The position numbers and the translations under genes are program-made. DNA of 64,000 bases from Pseudomonas mediterranea CFBP 5447 (lineage in GTDB: Bacteria; Pseudomonadota; Gammaproteobacteria; Pseudomonadales; Pseudomonadaceae): positions 650,710-714,709 of the forward strand of contig NZ_KN322985.1 in assembly GCF_000774145.1 (NCBI RefSeq). The letters run 5' to 3'. Shown one piece after another: positions 51,652 through 64,000 of the stretch. How positions within the stretch are numbered: the first letter of the stretch is position 1; the number at the start of each line of letters is the position of its first letter. The notes below the pieces were generated by a model. The model did no database searches. It saw nothing but the letters and a program-made list of their open reading frames with translations, and was not told the DNA's origin.

Positions 51652-51789
51652 TTCATCCGAAGCGGCCGACAGCACCTGTCACACTTCGTTCATCTATTTA
51701 AATAGCCTTTTAAATCAATTGGATACTTAAAAGAAACGGCCTTGAGTGTCGTCTGTCCCCGGCCACGAGGAACCGAACGCTTACACAAC

Positions 51790-51807
51790 ACTAGGCAAAA
51801 GCTTACA
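51790..51807 (-). promoter_or_regulatory. GacA-type upstream activating site of rsmZ
   Basis: Minus strand TGTAAG-CTTTTG-CCTAGT: left half-site matches TGTAAG-N6-CTTACA exactly, right half matches partly. Its centre is about 180 bases before the rsmZ start, the usual distance. A second TGTAAG half-site lies near 51778-51784. Confidence 0.65.
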
Positions 51808-51858
51808 AACCAAGCCGCAAACCTGGCAGGACCGAAAAACCGCCCCCCCAGAAACGGC

Positions 51859-51884
51859 AAAGCCCCGAACCGGTCGGGGCTTTT
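51859..51884 (-). terminator. Terminator of rpoS
   Basis: AAAGCCCCGA / TCGGGGCTTT stem directly after rpoS; A/T runs on both sides. Confidence 0.85.
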
Positions 51885-51906
51885 CCTGCTGCATTTGCCG
51901 GCTTGC

Positions 51907-52914
51907 TTATTGGAACAGCGACTCGCTCGACAGGCCATTCTTCTCCAGGATCTCGCGCAGACGCTTGAGGCCCTCCACCTGAATCTGTCTCACCCGCTCA
52001 CGGGTCAAACCAATCTCCAGGCCGACGTCTTCCAGGGTGCTGCTTTCATGGCCACGCAGGCCAAAGCGACGGATTACCACCTCCCGCTGCTTGTCCGTCA
52101 GCTCCGAAAGCCATTGATCGATGCTCTGGGACAAGTCGTCGTCCTGAAGCAGTTCACAAGGGTCCGTAGGGCGCTCGTCAGTGAGGGTGTCCAGCAGGGT
52201 CTTGTCCGAGTCCGGCCCCAACGAGACGTCCACCGAGGAAACCCGCTCATTGAGCCCAAGCATGCGCTTGACCTCGCCCACCGGTTTTTCCAGCAGGTTG
52301 GCGATCTCTTCGGGTGAAGGTTCATGATCGAGCTTCTGGGTCAGCTCACGGGCGGCTCGCAGGTAGACGTTAAGCTCCTTGACCACATGAATCGGCAACC
52401 GGATGGTGCGCGTCTGATTCATGATCGCCCGTTCGATGGTCTGGCGGATCCACCAGGTGGCGTAGGTCGAGAAGCGGAAGCCTCGCTCGGGATCGAATTT
52501 CTCCACGGCGCGAATCAGCCCCAGGTTGCCCTCTTCGATCAGGTCCAGCAGCGAAAGCCCACGATTGACGTAGCGTCGGGCGATTTTCACCACCAGGCGC
52601 AGGTTGCTTTCAATCATGCGTTTGCGACCGGCCGGGTCACCGCTTTGCGACAGGCGCGCAAAATGAACTTCTTCCTCGGGGGAGAGCAGCGGCGAGAAAC
52701 CGATTTCGTTGAGGTACAGCTGAGTGGCGTCCAGCGCCCGGGTGTAATCGATGTACTTATGTTGTTTAAGTGAAGCGGAGTGTCTGGATTTGGCACGAAC
52801 GGAAGGAGGAGACGCTCCCTCATCATTCGACATCGAATCCATAGCGATGCCGGTCTCCATCAGGAGAACCTCATCGTCGATGTCAAACTCCGGCACTTCT
52901 TTACTGAGAGCCAT
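51907..52914 (-). CDS. rpoS: Stationary-phase sigma factor RpoS
   Basis: A 335-residue sigma-70 family factor for general stress and stationary phase. Regions 1.2 ([21 protein letters not shown]), 2 ([21 protein letters not shown] and [16 protein letters not shown]), 3 and 4 ([19 protein letters not shown]) are all intact, so it should be functional. Downstream of nlpD as in all relatives; promoters are usually inside nlpD. Confidence 0.98.
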   Translation of the reverse strand: MALSKEVPEFDIDDEVLLMETGIAMDSMSNDEGASPPSVRAKSRHSASLKQHKYIDYTRALDATQLYLNEIGFSPLLSPEEEVHFARLSQSGDPAGRKRMIESNLRLVVKIARRYVNRGLSLLDLIEEGNLGLIRAVEKFDPERGFRFSTYATWWIRQTIERAIMNQTRTIRLPIHVVKELNVYLRAARELTQKLDHEPSPEEIANLLEKPVGEVKRMLGLNERVSSVDVSLGPDSDKTLLDTLTDERPTDPCELLQDDDLSQSIDQWLSELTDKQREVVIRRFGLRGHESSTLEDVGLEIGLTRERVRQIQVEGLKRLREILEKNGLSSESLFQ

Positions 52915-53020
52915 TGTTATAGTCCTTTGGTGAGTTCGACCTCAAGCTCAAGCGACGCCTTTATCCTTGGCAACGCTGGAGCCTGTTCCCTCTACGTGAC
53001 GGAACAGGCTGACAACCAAA

Positions 53021-53866
53021 TCAACGACGTGGCAGGAATTGCAGTGGATCTACCGGTTTACCTTGTCGGCGAATCTCAAAGTGCAGTTTCACCCGGTCTG
53101 TACCCGTTGACCCCATTTCGGCAATTGTCTGTCCGACCTTGACCTGCTGCCCCTCCCGAACCAACAGCCTGCGGTTGTGACCGTAGGCACTGACGTAGGT
53201 ATCGCTGTGTTTGATGATCACGAGTTCGCCGTAGCCCCTCAAACCACTCCCGGCGTACACAACCGTGCCATCAGACGCGGCTAAAACAGGCTGTCCCAAA
53301 TCCCCGGCGATATCAATTCCTTTATTCAAACTACCGTTTGAAGAGAATTTTCCAATGAGAATGCCATTAGAAGGCCATCCCCAGCCAGTCGGGGCGGGGC
53401 CTGCAGGCGGCAGCGGAGCAGGCGCCGGCTTGCTCGCGACGGACGGTACTGGCGGCGTTGCAGCCCCGACCGGCCGGCGAATGACCGTGGTTTTGCTCGA
53501 AGATGAAGGGGTCGAATCCGACTGCGTGACGACCGCGGTAGGCGTTGAACCGCTGCGACCATCGAAGCGAATCGTCTGACCTGGATGAATCGTATAAGGC
53601 GCAGGAATATTGTTCCGCGCCGCGAGGGACTTGTAGTCCCAGCCGTAGCGAAAAGCGATGGAAAACAGTGTATCGCCGCGACGGACTACATACTGACCGG
53701 TCGTTACCGTAGGACGTTGCGGTGCGGCATTGTTGCGATCGACAACCCGGACATTACCGGACGGTGTACTGGAACAACCGACCAGCAACGTACTCAAGAC
53801 AAGGCCAGTCACCAGGCGCTGAAAGCTCGTGATACCCATACGCTGCGCAATGACTGTGAGACTCAC
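53021..53866 (-). CDS. nlpD: Lipoprotein NlpD (LysM + M23 family, amidase activator)
   Basis: A 281-residue outer-membrane lipoprotein. Lipobox LLVGC near residue 28, LysM domain (YVVRRGDTLFSIAFRYGWDY near residue 60) and C-terminal M23-like domain (about 165-281). The M23 part lacks the full zinc set, as expected for an activator of cell-wall amidases. The start is GTG (VSLTVIAQR), with AGGGAG eight bases before it; further upstream codons lack one. Confidence 0.93.
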   Translation of the reverse strand: MSLTVIAQRMGITSFQRLVTGLVLSTLLVGCSSTPSGNVRVVDRNNAAPQRPTVTTGQYVVRRGDTLFSIAFRYGWDYKSLAARNNIPAPYTIHPGQTIRFDGRSGSTPTAVVTQSDSTPSSSSKTTVIRRPVGAATPPVPSVASKPAPAPLPPAGPAPTGWGWPSNGILIGKFSSNGSLNKGIDIAGDLGQPVLAASDGTVVYAGSGLRGYGELVIIKHSDTYVSAYGHNRRLLVREGQQVKVGQTIAEMGSTGTDRVKLHFEIRRQGKPVDPLQFLPRR

Positions 53867-54077
53867 CCGCCGCTCCCTTTGTGGTGGCTGAAAAATTGGA
53901 AACTGCCTGCCCAGGCAGACACGATGCAAGTATAACGAGGCACGATCATGCCTCTGTTAATGAAGCGCCAAGCACTGTCGCACACGTTTGCTCGACGCCA
54001 TTGGGTCTTGTTCGGCACAGGGGTGCCGCTGTAAGACACAACCCACGCCGTGGAATTCAGCGTCCGTTTATAAATGC

Positions 54078-55488
<1,411 letters not shown>

Positions 55489-55501
<13 letters not shown>

Positions 55502-56547
55502 GGGCTGTCCGTCTGCCCTACCGGCACCAGATCGACGAGTTCGCGCACCAAGACAGTGGCGAAACATCCGGCCGGCAGGACGAATTCCAGTTGCAGAATG
55601 TCAGGCGAGGGATAATGCCACGACAGCCCGCCAATGGGCAGTCGCAGGATGCGACGTTCGTGATTCATTCCCGCATTGACTAACCAATCACGCAAGTCCG
55701 CTTCGCCCTCGGCGACGGCCTGTTCCAGATCGTGGATCACGCCCGAGGCCGGTGAAGGGCCTTCACCCCATTGTGGCCCGGTCGGGTGCAGATCGAGGAT
55801 CGCCAGGCGCGGATCGTTGCATTCGGCCTCACCGGCCGGGAAAAAACTGCGGCTGTCGGTGAAGGCCAGCAAGTCACCCACTTGGGCTTGTTGCCAGGTA
55901 CCGTCGGCCACCCGCGCCGCCAATACGCGGTTGAACAGGAAACTGCGGGCCGCGGACAACAGCCGCGAACGCACGTTGCGTTGCTCCGGCAAAGCCTTGC
56001 GTGCCGCCCAGCCACGGGCGTCGACGACGTTGCCGCCATCATGACCAAAACGCTGGGCGCCGTAATAATTGGGAATACCCTGGCAGACGATCTGTTGCAG
56101 GCGCGCGTCGATAGCCGCCGGGTCGCCATTGAACTGGGTCAGGCGCAAGGTGAAACCATTGGCCGAGTGGGCGCCGCGTTGCAGCTTGCGTCTATGGCGC
56201 CCGGTCTTGAGGATCTTCAGCGTATCGTTCTCTGCCGCCGACAGGTCCGGATCCGCCTTGCCCGGCAATTGAACACTGAACCATTGCCGGGTCAGGGCCT
56301 GACGGTCCTTGAGCCCGGCGTAGCTGACGGTGCGCAGCGGCACGCCGGCAGCCTTGGCAATCCGCCGGGCCGCTTCCTCGGTGTTCAAGCCGCGCTTTTC
56401 GACCCAGATCCACAAATGCTCGCCATCGCCGCTCAACGGGATGTCGAGCACTTCATCGACCTGGAAATCTTCGGCAGTGGCCTTGAGCACAGCACTGCCC
56501 AGCGACTCGCCATAGGCACGCGGCCCCAACAATTCCAGTTCGGTCAT
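55489..56547 (-). CDS. truD: tRNA pseudouridine(13) synthase TruD
   Basis: A 352-residue TruD-family synthase. The catalytic Asp81 is in [10 protein letters not shown], and NYYGAQRFG near residue 157 is the second family signature. It modifies U13 of certain tRNAs. Overlaps ispF by four bases (ATGA). Confidence 0.96.
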
Positions 56548-57017
56548 GGTCGCAGCAACAAGGCAACGGAATGGACGGCAATGCCCTCTTCGCGACCGAC
56601 GAAACCGAGTTTCTCGGTGGTGGTGGCTTTCACGTTCACCTGGTCCAGCTCAACTTGGAGATCTTCGGCAATCAACTGACGCATGGCCTCGATGTGCGGC
56701 GCCATTTTCGGCGCCTGGGCGACAATGGTGTTATCGACATTGCCGACCTTCCAGCCCTTGGCGTGGATCAGCGAGACCACATGACGCAGCAGCACACGGC
56801 TGTCGACGCTCTTGAATCGGGGATCGGTGTCGGGGAAATGCTTGCCGATATCGCCCAGGGCCGCCGCGCCGAGCAATGCGTCACTCAGGGCGTGCAGCAG
56901 GACATCACCATCAGAATGCGCGAGCAGCCCGAAGCCGTGCGCGATACGCACGCCGCCCAGGGTAATAAAGTCGCCTTCAGTGAAACGGTGAACATCGTAG
57001 CCGTGGCCAATACGCAT
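56544..57017 (-). CDS. ispF: 2-C-methyl-D-erythritol 2,4-cyclodiphosphate synthase IspF
   Basis: A 157-residue MEP-pathway enzyme of isoprenoid synthesis. Zinc ligands Asp8 and His10 in [11 protein letters not shown] and His42 region ([20 protein letters not shown]) are intact. The next pathway partner ispD lies about 3.2 kb upstream, separated by fghA-adhC and the LysR gene. Confidence 0.97.
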   Translation of the reverse strand: MRIGHGYDVHRFTEGDFITLGGVRIAHGFGLLAHSDGDVLLHALSDALLGAAALGDIGKHFPDTDPRFKSVDSRVLLRHVVSLIHAKGWKVGNVDNTIVAQAPKMAPHIEAMRQLIAEDLQVELDQVNVKATTTEKLGFVGREEGIAVHSVALLLRP

Positions 57018-57024
57018 AAAAAAA

Positions 57025-57047
57025 CGCCCTGATTTCTGTCAGGGCGT
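57025..57047 (-). terminator. Terminator between fghA and ispF
   Basis: CGCCCTGA / TCAGGGCG stem, seven T on the minus strand, ending right at the ispF ATG. It stops fghA transcription, and leaves little room for an ispF promoter other than inside fghA. Confidence 0.85.
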
Positions 57048-57060
57048 GATTCTACCTGCA

Positions 57061-57906
57061 TTAGGCGTTTAGAGCGCGCGCATGATGTTGCAGATGATCA
57101 TCAATGAAACTGGCGATGAAGAAGTAACTGTGGTCGTAGCCCGGTTGCAGGCGCAACTCCAGGGGATGACCCGCCGCCTTCGCCGCCTGTTGCAAGGCTT
57201 CGGGTTTGAGCTGGTTGGCCAGAAAATCGTCGCGATCGCCCTGGTCCACCAGCAACGGCAGCTTCTCATCAGCCTCGGCAATCAGCGCGCAGGCATCCCA
57301 TTCACGCCATTTCGAGCGGTCTTCTCCCAGGTAACGGGAGAAAGCTTTCTGACCCCACGGGCAATCCATCGGATTGTTGATCGGCGAAAAGGCCGACACC
57401 GAACGGTAACGTCCCGGGTTGCGCAAGGCGCAGACCAGCGCGCCGTGGCCGCCCATGGAGTGACCGCTGATGCTGCGCTTGTCCGACGCCGGAAAATGCG
57501 CTTCGACCAACGCCGGCAATTCCTGCACCACGTAGTCGTACATCCGATAGTGCCGCGCCCAGGGTTCCTGGGTGGCGTTCAGGTAGAACCCCGCGCCCAG
57601 GCCGAAGTCCCAGGCGTTGTCCGGATCGCCCGGCACGTCGGCGCCACGCGGGCTGGTGTCCGGCGCGACGATGATCAGCCCCAACTCGGCGGCCATGCGC
57701 TGGGCGCCGGCCTTCTGCATGAAGTTCTCATCGGTGCAGGTCAGCCCGGACAACCAATACAGCACGGGCAACTTGCCGCCTTGTTCGGCTTGCGGTGGCA
57801 GGTACACGGCAAACACCATGTCGCAGCCAAGCACTTCGGAGCGGTGCCGGTAACGCTTGTGCCAGCCGCCGAAGCTTTTCTGGCAGGAAATATTTTCGAG
57901 GTTCAT
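57061..57906 (-). CDS. fghA: S-formylglutathione hydrolase
   Basis: A 281-residue esterase-D family serine hydrolase, second step of glutathione-dependent formaldehyde oxidation. Nucleophile Ser150 in SGHSMGG, with Asp and His in [11 protein letters not shown] and GYDHSYFF. It follows adhC by 91 bases on the same strand. Confidence 0.97.
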   Translation of the reverse strand: MNLENISCQKSFGGWHKRYRHRSEVLGCDMVFAVYLPPQAEQGGKLPVLYWLSGLTCTDENFMQKAGAQRMAAELGLIIVAPDTSPRGADVPGDPDNAWDFGLGAGFYLNATQEPWARHYRMYDYVVQELPALVEAHFPASDKRSISGHSMGGHGALVCALRNPGRYRSVSAFSPINNPMDCPWGQKAFSRYLGEDRSKWREWDACALIAEADEKLPLLVDQGDRDDFLANQLKPEALQQAAKAAGHPLELRLQPGYDHSYFFIASFIDDHLQHHARALNA

Positions 57907-57916
57907 AGCTTCACCT

Positions 57917-57995
57917 CAGCCCCAAGCCGCGAGCCACAAGCTGCAAGAAAGCACCGCGCTTCACTTGCCGCTTGCAGCTTGTAGCGTGCAGCTGC
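57917..57995. repeat. Imperfect inverted repeat of AAGCTGCAAG-type words
   Basis: AGCCACAAGCTGCAAG at left and CTTGCAGCTTGTAGCG at right form an imperfect hairpin; similar words occur at 10708-10762. Confidence 0.5.
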
Positions 57996-57997
57996 TC

Positions 57998-59122
<1,125 letters not shown>

Positions 59123-59217
59123 TCAAATAAAAACAAGACTGGGAGTGTAATCCGCCTCAGGACGATGAATAATCCAATCAAAAGCAAAACATTATTGCCA
59201 AACAGGGATAATCCTTC

Positions 59218-60114
59218 ATGTCCGATAACCGCTGGGAAGGGATCGACGAATTCGTCGCGGTAGCCGAGTGCAGCCAATTCACTGCCGCTGCCGAACGCCT
59301 CGGGGTTTCCTCCTCTCACATCAGTCGACAAATCGTACGGCTTGAAGAGCGGCTACAGACACGATTGCTGTATCGCAGCACCCGTCGGGTGACCCTGACC
59401 GAGGCCGGACAGACCTTTCTGCAGCATTGCCAACGGTTGCAGGATGGCCGTGAGGAAGCACTCCGGGCGGTGGGCGATCTCACCAGCGAACCCAAGGGCA
59501 TGTTGCGAATGACCTGTGCGGTGGCCTATGGGGAACGGTTCATCGTGCCGCTGGTGACGCGGTTCATGGGGCTTTACCCACAATTGCGGGTAGACATCGA
59601 ACTGAGCAACCGGCCCCTCGACCTGGTCCACGAAGGGTTGGACCTGGCAATTCGCCTGGGTCGCCTGCAGGACTCACGCCTGATTGCCACGCGCCTCGCA
59701 CCGCGTCGCATGTACCTGTGCGCTTCGCCGTCTTACCTGGAACGCTATGGCCGGCCCCATAGCTTGTCGGAACTGAGCCGTCATAACTGCCTGATCGGCA
59801 GTTCCGACCTCTGGCAACTGGAACAGAACGGGCGGGAATTTTCCCAACGCGTGCAGGGAAACTGGCGTTGCAACAGCGGTCAAGCGGTGCTGGAGGCGGC
59901 CCTGCAAGGGGTCGGGTTGTGTCAGTTGCCGGATTACTACGTGCTGGAGCATCTGCACAGCGGCGCGTTGATCTCGCTGTTGGAGGCGCATCAGCCCCCG
60001 AATACGGCGGTGTGGGCGCTGTATCCACAGCAACGGCACCTGTCGCCGAAGGTGCGCAAGCTGGTGGACTACTTGAAGGAAGGGTTGGCTGAGCGGCCGG
60101 AGTATCGGGGATAA
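59218..60114 (+). CDS. gfnR: LysR-family regulator, probable GfnR
   Basis: A 298-residue LysR-type regulator with N-terminal HTH (FTAAAERLGVSSSHISRQIV, residues 21-40) and a substrate-binding domain. Divergent placement next to adhC-fghA matches PA3630 (GfnR), the formaldehyde-responsive regulator of these genes in P. aeruginosa. Orthology is inferred from synteny. Confidence 0.85.
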   Translation: MSDNRWEGIDEFVAVAECSQFTAAAERLGVSSSHISRQIVRLEERLQTRLLYRSTRRVTLTEAGQTFLQHCQRLQDGREEALRAVGDLTSEPKGMLRMTCAVAYGERFIVPLVTRFMGLYPQLRVDIELSNRPLDLVHEGLDLAIRLGRLQDSRLIATRLAPRRMYLCASPSYLERYGRPHSLSELSRHNCLIGSSDLWQLEQNGREFSQRVQGNWRCNSGQAVLEAALQGVGLCQLPDYYVLEHLHSGALISLLEAHQPPNTAVWALYPQQRHLSPKVRKLVDYLKEGLAERPEYRG

Positions 60115-60140
60115 AGCCAGTGTTTCAGGGCCTGGACAAT

Positions 60141-60239
60141 AGCTATCGCGAGCAGGCTCGCTCCCACAGTGGATCTTGGGTGGACACATAATCTGTGTAC
60201 GACACAAGCCCTTGTGGGAGCGAGCCTGCCCGCGATGGC
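60141..60239. repeat. Inverted REP pair between gfnR and ispD
   Basis: CTATCGCGAGCAGGCTCGC with CTCCCACAG at left, CTTGTGGGAGCGAGCCTGC with CCGCGATGG at right. Confidence 0.88.
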
Positions 60240-60247
60240 GATTTCAC

Positions 60248-60955
60248 TCAGTGACGATGAGCCCAACGCTGGCGCAACCACTCCAGGTCTTCGGGCCGGG
60301 TGACCTTGATGTTGTCCGACCGCCCTTCGATCAACCGAGGCGCCTGGCCCGCCCACTCCATGGCCGAGGCTTCATCGGTAATCACCGCATCCGCCACCAG
60401 GCTGTCGGCCAATGCCCGATGCAAAGCCCCGAGGCGAAACATCTGCGGTGTATAGGCCTGCCAGATCACGCTGCGATCAACGGTTTCCACTACACGACCG
60501 TGCTTGTCGACGCGTTTGAGGGTATCGCGCGCCGGAACGGCCAGCAGGCCACCGACCGGATCGTTCGCCAGCTCGCCGAGCAAGGTATCCAGATCGTCCC
60601 TGGACAGATTGGGCCGGGCGGCATCATGCACCAGCACCCAATCGTGATCGTCAGCGCCTTGGGCATGCAGGTGCAGCAAGGCATTGAGCACCGAATCCGA
60701 ACGCTGCGCGCCGCCGTCCACCCGTTGGATGCGGGTGTCGCCGGCACAGGCCAGGGTCGGCCAGTAAGGATCATCGTGTGCAACGCAGACCACCACGCCC
60801 TTGACGGTCGGATGATCGAGGAAACAGCCGAGGCTGTGTTCGAGAATTGTGCGCCCGCCCACTTGCAGGTATTGCTTGGGACGGTCCGCGGCCATACGGG
60901 CTCCGACGCCCGCGGCAGGAATCACGGCCCAGAAGGCCGGCAATCGGATACTCAT
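60248..60955 (-). CDS. ispD: 2-C-methyl-D-erythritol 4-phosphate cytidylyltransferase IspD
   Basis: A 235-residue MEP-pathway cytidylyltransferase. Nucleotide-binding PAAGVGARMAADRPKQYL near residue 12 and VHDAARPNL near residue 108 are intact. Overlaps ftsB by four bases. Confidence 0.97.
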   Translation of the reverse strand: MSIRLPAFWAVIPAAGVGARMAADRPKQYLQVGGRTILEHSLGCFLDHPTVKGVVVCVAHDDPYWPTLACAGDTRIQRVDGGAQRSDSVLNALLHLHAQGADDHDWVLVHDAARPNLSRDDLDTLLGELANDPVGGLLAVPARDTLKRVDKHGRVVETVDRSVIWQAYTPQMFRLGALHRALADSLVADAVITDEASAMEWAGQAPRLIEGRSDNIKVTRPEDLEWLRQRWAHRH

Positions 60956-61230
60956 TGGGCCAACTGGTAGAGGGTTTCGCCCTCCTTGACCATGCCCAAT
61001 TCATGGCGAGCCCGCTCTTCAACGGTCTCCATGCCTTTTTTCAATTCCATCACTTCGGCGTCCATCACCCGATTACGCTCCAGCAATGCCTCGTTCTCGG
61101 CGTGCTGATCGGCAATCTGCTGTGTCAGGTCGGCCACTTGCGCCAGGCTGCCATTACCCACCCACAGGCGGTACTGCAGGCCGGCCAGCAACAGGAGCAA
61201 GACAAGAAACAACCAATTGGGACTGCGCAT
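60952..61230 (-). CDS. ftsB: Cell division protein FtsB
   Basis: A 92-residue bitopic divisome protein: one membrane helix (residues 6-22) followed by a periplasmic coiled coil (about 28-70, LTQQIADQHAENEALLERN). Member of the FtsQBL complex. The eno-ftsB-ispD order is conserved. Confidence 0.96.
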   Translation of the reverse strand: MRSPNWLFLVLLLLLAGLQYRLWVGNGSLAQVADLTQQIADQHAENEALLERNRVMDAEVMELKKGMETVEERARHELGMVKEGETLYQLAQ

Positions 61231-61401
61231 CGAATATCAGGTATCCAGTGAAAAAAGACCGCCATGCCAAACTTTGCAGCGTCTGATAGCACGAAGCCTG
61301 GAAAACCCAGGCTTGTGCTTGATAAGGCATCAGATTAGAGGGAAAACCGCCACCAAGGCGATTTTTCTGCCCTAACCCGCTGTCTTTTTACCATTTACCG
61401 C

Positions 61402-62898
<1,497 letters not shown>

Positions 62899-62916
62899 TT
62901 ACCGGAGAAAACCGCG

Positions 62917-64000
<1,084 letters not shown>

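Overview
The window reads as the chromosome of a Pseudomonas of the P. fluorescens group. Gene order follows the Pseudomonas core backbone: PA3611-like gene, LOG-family gene, recX-recA-cinA, then mutS, fdxA, rsmZ, rpoS, nlpD, pcm, surE, truD, ispF, fghA, adhC, ispD, ftsB, eno, kdsA and pyrG. DNA is GC-rich, and Pseudomonas-type REP palindromes (core GCGAGCAGGCTCGC, or GAGGGAGCTTGCTCCCTC) are scattered between genes.

Left part (1-19851). A VirJ/AcvB-type hydrolase opens the window. It is followed on the minus strand by a compact three-gene operon for isonitrile (isocyanide) chemistry: a stand-alone isonitrile synthase, a HAD phosphatase, and an isonitrile synthase fused to an Fe(II)/2-oxoglutarate oxygenase. 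Then come kup, rimO, a GNAT acetyltransferase, an RsuA-like protein without the usual catalytic Asp, a DUF1456 gene, trmO, the divergent fpr/finR pair, dgkA, erdR, a DTW-domain tRNA modification gene, a secreted PA3611-like protein, a LOG-family protein, and recX-recA-cinA with a LexA box before recA.

Middle part (19923-47129). A phage-tail island lies between cinA and mutS, a known tailocin site in fluorescent pseudomonads. All its genes are on the minus strand. It holds two complete contractile-tail gene sets in series. One is P2-like (V, W, J, I, H-type fibre, fibre chaperone, FI sheath, FII tube, E/E', T tape measure, U, X, D; 32574-44592). The other is Mu-like (gp37, gp38, sheath, tube, gp41/41*, tape measure, gp43-gp48, fibre; 21497-32430). 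There is no capsid, portal, terminase, integrase or replication gene, so the island should make two headless R-type tailocins. They appear to share one S24-family repressor (PrtR-like), a holin at the upstream end and an endolysin-spanin cassette at the downstream end. The repressor gene, a promoter with an operator dyad in its spacer, and further dyads of form WATGC-N6-GCATW give a clear SOS-type control region. Each tail set carries a -1 frameshift signal in its tail-chaperone gene. A Com-like zinc-finger gene and a secreted beta-sandwich protein gene are extra cargo at the head of the operon.

Right part (47205-64000). A DUF6124 gene with an elaborate repeat-rich leader precedes mutS and fdxA. 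The sRNA gene rsmZ sits between fdxA and rpoS, with its GacA-type upstream site and promoter visible. The stress and surveillance genes nlpD-pcm-surE-truD-ispF follow, then the glutathione-dependent formaldehyde genes fghA-adhC with a divergent LysR regulator, and ispD-ftsB, eno, kdsA and the 3' end of pyrG, all on the minus strand except the regulator.
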